A stretch of 64,000 bases of DNA from Chaunax sp. Z400 (lineage: Eukaryota > Chordata > Actinopteri > Lophiiformes > Chaunacidae), in the NCBI GenBank assembly GCA_037577475.1, contig CM075188.1, forward strand, positions 13,701,501 to 13,765,500. The letters run 5' to 3'. Under the pieces are notes generated by a model that did not search any database, had not been told where the DNA came from, and saw only the letters and a program-made list of their open reading frames with translations. The first letter of the stretch is position 1. Each line of letters starts with the position of its first letter. Both the position numbers and the translations under genes were made by a program. Below, piece after piece: positions 37,850 to 48,805 of the stretch.

Positions 37850-38290
37850 CTATCACCACAGTTCCAAGATGTGTGCCCAAGCTTGGTCTCACCAATTAGG
37901 TCTCTGGCATAATGTAAAATCTAGTCAAAATCTCCCCTTCTTTTCCTGAGATATGGTGCTGAATAATTGCTAGAAAAGTGTTTTTGCATAACAATATGGT
38001 CACGTCAAACTGAAGCTGACTTTTGACCTTTTGGACATAAAATGTCATCATGTCATTCTAGTACACAACTGTGTGAAATGTTGTCAGAATTACTTAATGA
38101 GATCACAGTTGATAACCAAAATGAAATCACTTCATCCTTGAGTCCCAGTGGAAGTTTGTGTCAAATTTCAAGAAATTTCAACAAGGCGTTCCTGAGATAT
38201 CCCATTCACGTGAATGGGACAGATGGACATATGAAAATATCAAGCCTATGGCTATGGCTGACGTGGAGGCATAATAATGAAGTCATCTTG
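37850..38290. repeat. Interspersed repeat copy B (upstream of fyco1)
   Basis: Diverged, collinear relative of 27110-27560. It includes cccttcttttcctgagatatgg, gaagctgacttttgacctttt, aaatgtcatcatgtcatt and gtgtcaaatttcaagaaattt. It carries no coding sequence. Confidence 0.6.
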
Positions 38291-39198
38291 TGACTACCAA
38301 CTATTGTTCAATTGTGATATTTCATTCCTATCTCTCAAGCTTTGCAACTTTGTTAGCATTCGGCGACACACTCCTAAACAAATAAAACGACACACTGCAA
38401 CAATAGAGTAGGCCTTTTGATGTGGTCAAGAGTGACACATGACATTTTGATCGCTGTAAGAACAAGAAAAGCCTGCACTGTGAGGACAGCTTATAGACAG
38501 TATAACATCCAAAATAATATCTGCGCAACATCTTCTAAGGTTGTTGAAACAGTTGAGAACACCTATCTGATAAAGTGCAAACAAAAGTGGAAATGATATT
38601 CACATAATTATAGTCACACAGGTAGCATGTATTGTAGGTATTACTTGTAATTTTGACTAAGTGCTATTTTGTCCACCTCCTGTATCTTCCTGCACAGTAA
38701 ACTATAAGGAAGTAAACAAAGCATGCAATAAAACGTTTGATGTTGTACTATAGCATTGTGAGACCAGCCACAGTGTACATTTTAACATGCAAACATCCAC
38801 ATTGTGTAGCGTTAGCTTAATAGTCTTATGATTAAACTTTACATTTGTTTAGTTGACAGCAAGCTAACTGAGTTAACGTGAGAGGATTTTCAAGAGTTTG
38901 AAATTATCGAGAACATATTTACAACCCCGACTACCAGCTCTTAGAGTACTAAAATTACTTTAGTAACATCGAATATGCAATAATATACAGCTGAGTGCTA
39001 ATGCACAGAGGACTTGTGTGGTTTTGTATCATTAGCTGTCTCGTTATATTTAACGCTAGCTTTGACTGAATGGTCCTTTGACAGATATAAAAACAAACAA
39101 ACAATAACTTAAAGAATCTGACATGTTTCTACATAGTTGCAAACGAAAGAAAAAAAGACGAAAAACAACTTTGACATACTTTTACAGATATGGCTTAC

Positions 39199-39340
39199 GT
39201 CCATTACAATCCGGGTCGGTTTGCGTGTGCATGCAAACTTGCTTAAAGTGTAATGATTGACATTGTCCTATCCACTGACAGAACGACATATCGCCTTCCG
39301 ACCAATGACTACGAGGCCGGTAGGCGGGACTCTGAAACTA
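39199..39340 (-). other. Candidate non-coding first exon of fyco1
   Basis: On the minus strand a GC-richer stretch with several CpG sites ends in taatggac followed by the consensus donor gtaagc at 39198-39193. It lies about 2.1 kb upstream of the fyco1 start codon, where a 5' UTR exon and promoter are expected. The upstream limit is a guess. RNA reads would be needed to confirm it. Confidence 0.35.
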
Positions 39341-39810
39341 TTTTGGGTTGTCGCAGCAGAGTAAACAGATGTCATATGATCATTGGCAGACACAAATACC
39401 TGTACTTGTCCCACTTGAGATGGGTACTTTGTTTTGACTACAGGACACCAACAATCATTTCAGGCTTAAACTAGTTTTGGTTTCACTTAGCTAGATGTTG
39501 AGAAATGGAATTCTGATATTACCTTTGGAGAAATAGTCCCTATTAAAACTGTTTCCAACCACATCCTTTAGTCTTTATATTAAGATGGAGTTTGCGCCAT
39601 TTGTCATGGGATATTTCAGTTGGTCATGAGATAAGAGCCAGATATGGGGGTTCTGTTATCTATCTCTATGATGGCTAAGCAAACTCCATCCACTGATGAG
39701 GGCCATACATGGCAGAACGTTCTGAAAAAAAAGGAAAACTAAAGGCCCTTGAGTTTAGATTTTTTAAAGGTGTGAAAGTTGTTAAATTTCTCTCTGCATA
39801 GATGTAAGCC

Positions 39811-39821
39811 AAATAAAAAGC
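39811..39821 (+). promoter_or_regulatory. TATA-like element upstream of xcr1
   Basis: An aataaaaagcc motif lies about 190 bases before the splice donor of the predicted xcr1 5' UTR exon, a reasonable place for a core promoter. It matches a TATA consensus only loosely. Confidence 0.3.
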
Positions 39822-39841
39822 CCCGATCACTGGTCAAACGT

Positions 39842-40005
39842 AGTTTAGGACAATGTATGGTAATAAAAGAGGAGAGTACAAGAATATGAAACGGGAACTG
39901 AAAACACAACCAGACCAAACATTATTAAAGCTGCACCTGTTTGGACTCTCTTCCACAATCCAGAAGGCATCACATCCATCAACATATCAGTTCATCAAAC
40001 CAAAG
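39842..40005 (+). other. Predicted 5' UTR exon of xcr1
   Basis: The stretch ends in ccaaag followed by the consensus donor gtaagt (40006-40011). An acceptor, tttcttttctag, ends at 40247, 17 bases before the coding ATG. One 5' UTR exon plus an intronless coding exon is usual for chemokine receptors. The 5' limit is approximate. Confidence 0.55.
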
Positions 40006-40264
40006 GTAAGTCCATTTCTCGCTGTACAATGCTATGTTCTCATAAAAGCATTTAACCTGTTGTAAAGTGCATCCTCCTTAAGAACGGGTTTTATAGACTG
40101 AGAATTGTGGAAGACCTTTATCATTATTATGCTCATTACCATTCTTGACTCTGCTGATCAATTAAAAGACTGAAATTAATTACTTGATGTGTAAAATATA
40201 AAAGCAAAAATAGCAATGCTCCTACTAATCCTATATTTCTTTTCTAGGATCCAGTTTAACAACC

Positions 40265-41200
40265 ATGAATGTCTCTTTTAATGACAGTCAATATGACACT
40301 GACTATGGGGATCAAGTCTGTGAAAAAGGTGACGTGGTCAAATTTGGGTATATTGCTGTCCCTGTTTTCTTCTCCATCGTAATCGTACTGAGTCTCACAG
40401 GAAACATCCTTGTCCTTGTAATCCTGGCTTTGTATGAAAATCTCAAGTCTCTAACCAACATTTTCATCCTAAACCTGGCCATCTCTGACCTCGTCTTCAC
40501 AACCGGTCTTCCCTTCTGGGCAGTTTACCATATCTGGGGATGGTTTTTCTCAGAGACCATCTGCAAAACTGTGACTTTTGTCTTCTTCATTGGCTTTTAT
40601 AGCAGCATCCTCTTCCTGACCACCATGACCATCTACAGGTATATGGTCGTGGTCCACCTGCTCTCTGACCTGAGCACACAGAAACTCCGCCTCGGGGTTT
40701 TTGTGTCCGTCCTACTGTGGATGGTCAGCATTGGAGCAGCCATACCCTCCCTGCTCTACAGCTCCCTTGTCTCAATCCCTCACAAGGATGAACACTCCTG
40801 GGGCTGTGAATACAACTCTACCCTTTGGAAAACCATTGGTACCTCCCAACAGAATATTTTCTTCTTGGTTGCTTTCACAGTGATGGCTTTCTGCTACATT
40901 CAAATACTGGGGAGAATCAGAAGAACAACATTTCACACAAAGAACAGAGTAGTTAAGTTAGTCTTCTGTATCGTGGCCCTGTTCTTCATTGGCTGGGTGC
41001 CGTACAATGTGGTCATCTTTCTGACGATTTTGGTTGACTATTCGGCTGCACCGTTTACAAGCTGTGAAGCAAGTATCAAGCTTGACTATGCTTTCTTTGT
41101 GTGCCAGTTCATTGCTTTCTCTCAACGCTGCCTCAATCCTGTCTTTTATGCATTTGTGGGCGTGAAGTTTAGGGGACATTTAAAGTCGATCCTACATTAA
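40265..41200 (+). CDS. xcr1: XCR1-like chemokine receptor
   Basis: Class A seven-pass receptor, probably for XCL-type chemokine on leukocytes. The 311 codons are in one exon, with ATG in the context aaccATGa. Visible features are TM1 with GNILVLVIL, then YENLKSLTNIFILNLAISDL, an ECL1 cysteine in ETICKTV and an ECL2 cysteine in WGCEYN. TM6 has FIGWVPYNVVIFL and TM7 has NPVFYAFVGVKFRGHLKSIL. The TNIFILNL, CEA...LDYA and VGVKFR.HLK segments match XCR1 best, ahead of CCR types. At the end of TM3 the usual DRY is YRY (TIYRYMVVV); mammalian XCR1 also departs from DRY, with HRY. The tail after helix 8 is very short, ending SILH, so few phosphorylation sites are available. It sits upstream of fyco1 on the opposite strand, consistent with human FYCO1-XCR1 linkage. 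Fish carry several xcr1 copies, and which one this is cannot be told. Confidence 0.88.
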   Translation: MNVSFNDSQYDTDYGDQVCEKGDVVKFGYIAVPVFFSIVIVLSLTGNILVLVILALYENLKSLTNIFILNLAISDLVFTTGLPFWAVYHIWGWFFSETICKTVTFVFFIGFYSSILFLTTMTIYRYMVVVHLLSDLSTQKLRLGVFVSVLLWMVSIGAAIPSLLYSSLVSIPHKDEHSWGCEYNSTLWKTIGTSQQNIFFLVAFTVMAFCYIQILGRIRRTTFHTKNRVVKLVFCIVALFFIGWVPYNVVIFLTILVDYSAAPFTSCEASIKLDYAFFVCQFIAFSQRCLNPVFYAFVGVKFRGHLKSILH

Positions 41201-41324
41201 ATGTTCCTTCGCCAAAGTCCAGTCGAATAAACGCCCGTAAGAATGAAATCCCTCTCATGTGGATCACTGTACTAGTTTCTCTTCAAGTAATATTGTTGCT
41301 TTCACTGCTGCACTACTGATTAAA

Positions 41325-41330
41325 AATAAA
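41325..41330 (+). terminator. Polyadenylation signal for xcr1
   Basis: An AATAAA lies 125 bases after the xcr1 stop codon. A second one at about 41993 could give a longer 3' UTR. Confidence 0.5.
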
Positions 41331-44300
41331 GTCCAGCATGCATCTAGTGAAATAATCTCAGAAAAATATAAGAAGTGATTCATATGTTGCAAGTTTGTGG
41401 CAAACTAAAATCAATATTTAAATCAAACTTTTGGTGTATATTGCTGCACGTGTGTCTGTGTTAAACTATTTTCGTAATATGTTACTTGTGATGTGACTTG
41501 AATTGTTACATAAATTTACTTACTGGCACTTTAAATGGAGGTAATGTTTTTTTCCCAGCATATAAAGATGTTATTAATTAGTTGTAGTTGAAGTACAGCC
41601 TTTGTTGTAAATATGTTTACAACAATGAATGATAAATGATTTATTATTAATTTGAAGTTATATGTACTGTCACTTTTGTGAGGTTGGATTTTCACGTTTT
41701 GTAATTATGATTTATTCTGTAAATTCCACATAGTGTGCCATTACATACAACAGCTAATCATATTTTTAAATTATGTAACACCTTTGCTAACAACGTTATT
41801 GCAATTATAGCAAACATGCTTACATGTTATCATAGTCTAGCCAAATTTCCAGTGGTTTACAAATAGATTAGTACAGAATAGAACTTGATGGATAACAATG
41901 TTGAATATTTCAAATGTATTTAGCCATTTAATTGCCCCCCCCTTAACCATTAATGTAACAATATCTGCATGCTTTTCTCACTTCCACTGTGCAATAAAAA
42001 ACACTTTCGTTATGATCCTCTACCAAATGGTTGACAGATCATTGACTGAGCAAAGTACATTTCTGCAAAATTAAATGCCCATTAATAGTAAATGTGTTTT
42101 AAAAGGTGCCAAAATGTAAAATGTATATTTGTGAAGCAGTTCTGTGGTCAAATAATCATAAACAGGCATTTTCGGACCACACAAATATTTTGTATTACCC
42201 TCCACAGGAGGAACAGCATTATCTCTGTGTCATTATGGATTTAAAATGTAAGTTAATAAAGTATGAAAGTATAATCAGGAAAATGTAGCCAACTACAAGT
42301 ATTAAAATTAAAACATTTTATCATAATATATCACATCATTATATTATTATTACTGTTGCATTAATGGAAAAGGATTTTAGGATATCACTGTTGTAGTTCA
42401 TTGAAGTGGAGCTCATTTTGAAATATTTTTGTATGCTAATGGTTTCTATCATTATGGGATAATCTGCTGATGAATTCTTCCACTTTGTTTATCATGAGAA
42501 ATGTCTCTTACGTTACTCAGAGCCCAAGGCAAGTCCTTCACGATGATTGTTGTTTTTTGTTTTGTTTTTTTCAACAAACAGTCCAACATTAATATCGGAA
42601 TAGGAATAATTGGAATATTCAGAATGACTAGAATAACTAAAAGGAAAAGTTGGAAATCTTCACCTCACAAGATGGAAGTATAAAATGTTTTCACATGAAA
42701 ATGACAATCATCAAAATAGTTGCCAATTAGTTTTCTGTCAACTGACCATTTTTTATTTTAGCTGTGCCCAAAGGCTGCTTCAGTTGTGCACTTGGGAGGC
42801 AACCAATATGAGTCAATGCCTGTGTGGACAATTTTATCCGTGATATGATTTCCAGATAATACTGCCTTATTCCTTGGACCTGGCAACCTACTCCTACATT
42901 TGGAACCATGTGTTTATCATCAGTAGTTTATGAGTTATCAACAAAAATAGGATTCTCCGTAAATGCAGATCTGGATCTATTTTTATCTAGATATAACTTG
43001 TTACTTTTCACATAGATTAAATCTATTTAAATGACTCTGAATCTGCATTATCTCAGCTTCATTTTGCTGGCAGTACCATGTCTCTATCCCTCTGTTACTG
43101 AACTGTGACCCAATGCATATTGGTCCCCCACAAATATATATTTAATCCAATTGTGCATGTTCATATGACATCATGAGTTGTCCATATGAGTATTTTTATT
43201 GTCCTATTTTCTTTTCATATTAGCTAAATGTTAAAAAAAGACCCCATCTCGAAGTGTTGAAGAAAGTGAAAGTGATTCAAAATCTACATCTGAACCAAGA
43301 TCAGCCTCAGAATTTCATCAGCTCTTCTTTTGTCCATGATCCACCCCTATATAAAATTAATCAATGAAATCCTGCACTCTGTGACAATGAGTAATGAGGG
43401 AAAATTCCTGGTTCCAAAGCTTGATATTGTACTTTCACATATTCTTAGCTATATTACATGTAGAAAAGTCAAATTGCTCTCCAGTTGTGTTGGAAACCCA
43501 AACATCACTAGTGGACTAGAGGAGACAATTAAGTCATCTAGTTATCAAAATAATATTTATTGAAAATGTACAAGTGTTCATAAAAGCAAAAGAAAATCAC
43601 TCAGAATACCATAAAAGGAAAATTTGCACAACTATCTACAAGAAACCTTGATTCAGTCAAGATACAGTATCAAATTATTGATGAATGTTTAGATAATTCT
43701 TTCTTTTTCAGTCTAATCTAATGTTCCATCAACCATGTAATTGTTTAAGGCACATTTTGTGACTTGCCGACTAATATTTAGTCAAACAATTTTTTACAAA
43801 TTCACATCAATTTGCAAGAGCCTGTATGTTTATAAACTGACAACATTGTGAGCACATGTCAGTGGTAGTAGCTGCAGAAAGTTTTTCATATACTATATAT
43901 ATATATACACATGCAGTTATCAAAAAATATTTCAGTCTAGGAAAGAGACAACATATTACAAATATACAGTCAGAAAAAAAACAAAATATAATAAAATATG
44001 TATCTCAATAAAAGCCAGTATTCTTCATGGGATGGATAGTTTGGAATAAAAATAACATTTTAGTGCAAAAACAAACCAATTGTGTACACAAGGAAACTAA
44101 ATGAGAAAACATCAACATTGGGACATCAAACAGAAATATGAAACAAGACAGCAGTTGTCTGGGAGATTTAATACACAACAAGAAATATGAATTTCCACTT
44201 AAAGCAAAACTCTGCACAAAAAAACAAAAATAATGCTGATCATTCACCAAACTCGTCTTAAATGGGAAATGTCTGTAAAAAAAAAGAGGTAATGCTGATT

Positions 44301-44720
44301 CTTATTTATGGTATAGAAATAGGAGAAATTATCAAACTGGATCTTGTATGCTAAATCTGCATTAGAATGTGGATTTCATGACCTACTTTGTACATGGATT
44401 AATGGTGCAACACCACTATCACATCCTTATGTACAGCCTGTACATGTAGGCATATGTAAAAACTCAGTGCTGGACATCTTAGTGAGTAGTTAAACTGAAT
44501 CATTGTTAAACCTCAGCTTAAGAACAATCTAATCTCCAACAGAGAAAGATTAGTACAACCTTCAAACATTTTGATTCAAGTCTTTAAGTGAAATATAACA
44601 ACAAAACATGTTATACTTACGTGATATTTTTTATGTTTTATAGCTCCTGCCCAGAGTCAACAAGGACCAGGCTGGTCAAAACTGGTATCCTGACTACTCA
44701 TTTGATGCCAGCTTGTTTTA
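41331..44720. other. Intergenic region and convergent 3' UTRs
   Basis: AT-rich, with no recognisable coding exon on either strand. The left part may be extended xcr1 3' UTR and the right part, 43556-44720, is probably the 3' UTR of the minus-strand tor1aip gene. There are short AT repeats near 43890 but no long tandem array. Confidence 0.5.
43556..43561 (-). terminator. Candidate polyadenylation signal for the minus-strand tor1aip gene
   Basis: tttatt on the plus strand is AATAAA on the minus strand, 1.16 kb downstream of the stop codon at 44721. It would give a 1.2-kb 3' UTR. Nearer alternatives exist (for example about 44304), so this is tentative. Confidence 0.3.
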
Positions 44721-47673
44721 TCAGCATTCTTTCTGCTCTATTTCCGTCTCAGACACTACAGGCAAGATAAGATGGGAGATGCGGCTCCACAGTCCACCAT
44801 ACTTGTCAGTGTCCATCTTATTGAAACCAGTTTGGTTGTCAGAGCCTACCAGCCTTTCCTTGAGAAAGTCTTGTACCATCTCCTCCACCTCCTTCAAACT
44901 CTGCTCAACCCTGACCTCATCTTGAGGCAGCAGAACAGTAAACAACAAGAAGACGTGCTTGTATGCAGCGTTCTCGTGGTCGCAGTAGCGGTAAAAAATG
45001 AGGGTGGAGCCTGGGGGCAGCTCTTCAAAGCGATGAATAACAGCTACGGGCTTGTCTCCTTCAAAAGCTGCTTGCAACTGGGTGTAGATGTCAAGCTTCA
45101 CTTCATCGCTGTCCTGGTTGGCTTTACTGGCTCCATCGATAAGAAGAACAGAGGCGTTGAGGGCAGATGAGAATGCCGAGGCAAGGCTCTGAGCCAGACA
45201 GCGCAGCGTCCTCTTGGCTTTGAGGCCTGCAGTAAAGATCAGACTGACAGGCTCTGTGGGCTCCGCTGTTTTAAGGTGCTTCTCCAGGTGGATCTTGCTC
45301 CTTTTCCACAACTCAGGCCGCTGACTGGGAAACTGAGTCTTAAGAAGAGTCAAGTGATCTGCAAACTTTTCTAGCTTTACAGCACTGGAAGCCCACTCTC
45401 CACCATGTGCCGTAATTTGTTGTACATGAATGATCTTGTGTGCCAGCAGGATGATAAAAGAACAGAGCAGCAGCAGGAGAACCAAACCCCAGAAATACCA
45501 CATGAATCCTGACAGGACACAAGACAATATTCATATAGCGAGCATCCTTAGGTGTAATGATAATGTAATTAAAATGACTATGGCTTACCTCTAGAGGAAT
45601 GTGCAGCGCTTCTCTTATTACCAGCAGTTTTCTTTATGCCTTTTAAAAGAGAAAGTCTCATTAATGTGAAAAACGTCTAGATTGGATGCTGCTATGGACT
45701 TAAATATTCAGTTGAAGCAAAAATACCAGGTTTTTCATGCCGAGGTTCTTTTGCAGGTTCTTTTTGCGTTGGAATGTTATTCACACGTTGTCGTGTTGTG
45801 TAGGATTTCTCCGAGGCTGGATACATGCTTGGGACACGGTGGTTAACTGCTGGTAGGGCTAAAAATGAGGCAGAATTTATAAAGGTAAAAAATCTGATCA
45901 TTTTACATCATATATATTGAACAGGTGTTAAATGTAATTTTCTTGATCATAATCTGATTAAATAAAAATGTCTACAATACCAATACTCTTGGCTTTGGCC
46001 TCCATTGTCCTCTTGTATTCGTCCATGCTGGTGCTCTTCGGAATCGGCACATCATGTCTTGTCACTTGTGGTCTGATTTGTGTGAGAGACTTGGTGGAGG
46101 CTACAGGTGCCTTTGTTGATGGTTTTACTGAGAACAGATAATCCCGATTAATGCAAATGTATTGTCATCCCTAAATGTCATTATAATGCAGAATGAAACT
46201 ATAGAATTTTAGTACCTCTCTTGATTTCATTTACAGCATGACTGGGTTTGCACCGTTCACCAAGCACAACACAAGGAGATAAGTTCAAATCTCCAAAGGG
46301 GCCTGATTTAGACAAAGGGAAACCATGAAATAATGAAACATCTAAACTAGCTGATGGTGGCATCAAGTTTTGTGAATCAAATGACACTAATGCCATAGTT
46401 AATCAACCAGTCTATACCAGCAAGGAAGATGTCTTGTCATAAGTAACACATGCATGCATTCAATGATGCATTAAAACACATACACAACATGCGGCCAAGT
46501 TATTTTCAGCTAAATGTAATCAACAGGTAACTGTGATATGAATAAAAACACTAAATTAGCTTATTAATTAATATTAATTTGATAATATTTGCTTTAATGA
46601 ACAAACAGCACACTGTGTTTACATTACATTGTGCAAAAGTCAATAGGACAATAAGGTATGTAAATTTGGCAAGCTTTGAAATAATTACATGATTAATCGA
46701 TTATGTGACAATTTATCAACAATTCTAATTATTTTTCAAGGCATATATTGAGCAATAACGTCAAATTTGACCGGTTCCAGCTTCTCCGCTGTGAGAATTT
46801 TGGACTATTTTTTCCATAAAATAAACAATACGATGATTTTGCTTTGGCCTTTGGAAAACTGAGGGATAATTTCACTTTTTTAAATAATTGAATCAATAAG
46901 TTAAAAACCTGAGCAGATCAACAGATGATGTAAATCTTAATTAGTTGCAGTCCCAACCTTGGCATAGAATTTGTTTACTGATGCCAGGAGAGGAATCCTG
47001 AGCAATTTCCATTTCCTGGTCCTCATTTTTCTCCAGATCTTCAACGGATTCCTGGACATCCATCTTATTCTCATCATCACTGCTGCCGAGTCCTCCAGTC
47101 TCCAGCCTGCTCTTCTTGGTAGGGGACTCTGTTAAGGGGAAAATAACAGCCTCTGTTTTCACACTACCCTGGATGAACAAACTGAGGGTTAACAAACGTT
47201 GTAAATAGGCAAATACTGCTAACTGGACAATCTCACCTTCATCCTCTGAGCCATTCTCCACATCTCTGGAGCCATTGACGGCTGAAACAGGAGCTATGTT
47301 TACTATACTCTTTTTGGTCCTCTTCAGAGGACCTCTAGGGGTTGGCTCGAAATTCAATACTAAGTAAGGAGCAGAGAGAAACTCTTAGTGAGTGAGAGTG
47401 CTCGACTACTGTAACGACTTATTGACGCTAAGAATAAAGTTTGTTTACATGAAACTTCATAGTCTGCGTATATTCAACACTAATATAATCAGTTAACATT
47501 ATGTAAAGCAAAGATTCGGGTTTGCCTTTAAAATGTGAAAACGAAGGTAAACTAGCTTCGAGGGCTAAGCTAACTAATCGTCAATAGTCAATTTGCTCAC
47601 CTTTACCCAATGACTGCCTCGTCGATCGTCTCAAGGGGCGAGACACTGTATTTTCAGAGGTCACGGAATCCAT
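44721..47673 (-). CDS. tor1aip1: Torsin-1A-interacting protein, LAP1-like (first of a divergent pair)
   Basis: Inner nuclear membrane protein whose luminal domain activates torsin AAA+ ATPases. Eight exons: 47673-47601, 47359-47237, 47128-46958, 46302-46216, 46127-45981, 45858-45727, 45639-45589, 45508-44721. They total 1572 nt, 523 aa plus TGA. The start MDSVTSENTVSRPLRRSTR opens a basic and acidic, low-complexity nucleoplasmic region (residues 1-262). A single membrane helix follows (about 266-285, VLLLLLCSFIILLAH). The luminal domain (about 290-523) has the family block TEPVSLI, ASVLLIDGASKA, FEELPPGSTLIFYRYCDHENAA and GGLWSRISHLILPV. The Arg of LWSRISHL corresponds to the activator arginine finger (Arg449 of human LULL1), so activity is likely retained. 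The basic N-terminus and shared promoter with the plus-strand paralogue suggest LAP1 rather than LULL1, but that orthology is inferred from position and composition. Every internal exon is phase 1-1. Confidence 0.88.
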
Positions 47674-48191
47674 TTATGATTAGTTATGACCGATTCCACA
47701 TACACCAGTAAATTTAAACAGAACGACGAAGCATCGTGATCACATAGGAGCAACTGACTTCCCTATTGGGGGAAACATATTGTAAGAGGACGATGTCCGG
47801 AAATAAGTTCCACCACTAGTTACGCCACGAGAAACACGGGCAGTGCTGAGACGTTCCGCCTAGTGATAAACTGATGTTCTGTCGATATGTACTACCTATC
47901 GAGGTGTGCTTCTTACCACATTTTAATAACTGGGTTAATGTTATGTGGAGACGGTGTCAGCTAGTAATATCAATTTGTGTTTTTTCTACTTTTGCGTCTC
48001 CATTTCTAATCCAGTAGGTGACGCTAATGCATCGGTAAGATCGTTTGCCAATCGCATTTACAACTCAAAGGGGACGAAGAAGAACGTTCCACCCAATGAA
48101 CTGTCAGTATGTGCGAAAAACGTAGCGGAATCCAAATTATACGGAAGTCTTGCGTTATTCTGATTCTTATTCGATGGAAATGAAATCGAAA
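47674..48191. promoter_or_regulatory. Divergent promoter of the torsin-activator pair
   Basis: Only 1132 bases separate the two start codons. The interval contains CpG-rich patches and an ETS-like tccggaaata near 47793, and no TATA box is evident. On the right a predicted non-coding exon ends at 48191 before gtaagt. Human TOR1AIP1 and TOR1AIP2 are also arranged head to head, so a shared promoter is probable. Confidence 0.55.
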
Positions 48192-48459
48192 GTAAGTTTC
48201 ATAAGGATTCGTTTTAGACACAATCACTCTCATACGATGTCAGTTCTCTTAAATTAAAGTCATCTATTGCCTTGCTAACTTGAGGCTTGTCTAGCAAGTC
48301 TGTCAGTTAATTTAGCTAAGGTAGCTTAGCTAAATGTCAAATGTCTTTGTCCAATGTCCAATGTGCCACTAGCTTCTTTCTCAGAAATCAAGTTTTGCCA
48401 GCAGCGTTACTCACTAATAATATAGTTTTAGCTAATTACTGTTGTCCCGTTGCTTGCAG

Positions 48460-48485
48460 GTCCTGCTCGGACATCAAATTGAGTG
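48460..48485 (+). other. 26-nt non-coding exon of the plus-strand tor1aip gene
   Basis: Flanked by a good acceptor (gttgcttgcag) and a consensus donor (gtaagt). With the exon ending at 48191 and the one starting at 48762 it would make a three-exon 5' leader. Predicted from splice sites alone. Confidence 0.4.
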
Positions 48486-48805
48486 GTAAGTTTGTATCCA
48501 TAAATATTTAGCAAACCCCAGGAAACATCGATGTTTTATGTGCTGAGGGTTTTATTTTTCCGAACCTGTTCTTGTTGTCTGTTTCAAATCATTGTTAATT
48601 GAAAACACAGGGAGATTTCATTTATGAAATACTACATTTTAGCCTTCCATCGTCTGGGTACAACGTGACACACCGCTAACCAGGTTTACAGCAGCCCTTT
48701 AAACACGCAATGAAGCTCGTGCTCTAATAAAGACAACCTATTGAACTCTCTTCTAATGTAGCTGCTTTGTGAACCATCTTGAGTGACGTGTCCCTATCCA
48801 AAGAC

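Larger units (their letters stand above)
37059..39810. other. Region between the fyco1 start codon and xcr1
   Basis: Apart from repeat copy B there is no coding sequence. It should hold the fyco1 first intron and promoter on the minus strand, and perhaps regulatory DNA for xcr1. It has no long open frame with recognisable protein and the sequence is AT-rich up to about 39190. Confidence 0.45.

Noticed and set aside
44772..45170. Plus-strand open frame opposite the tor1aip1 last exon, and the similar minus-strand frame at 51239-51679 opposite tor1aip2
   Set aside because: The two antisense frames resemble each other only because the sense exons are paralogous; both are shadows.
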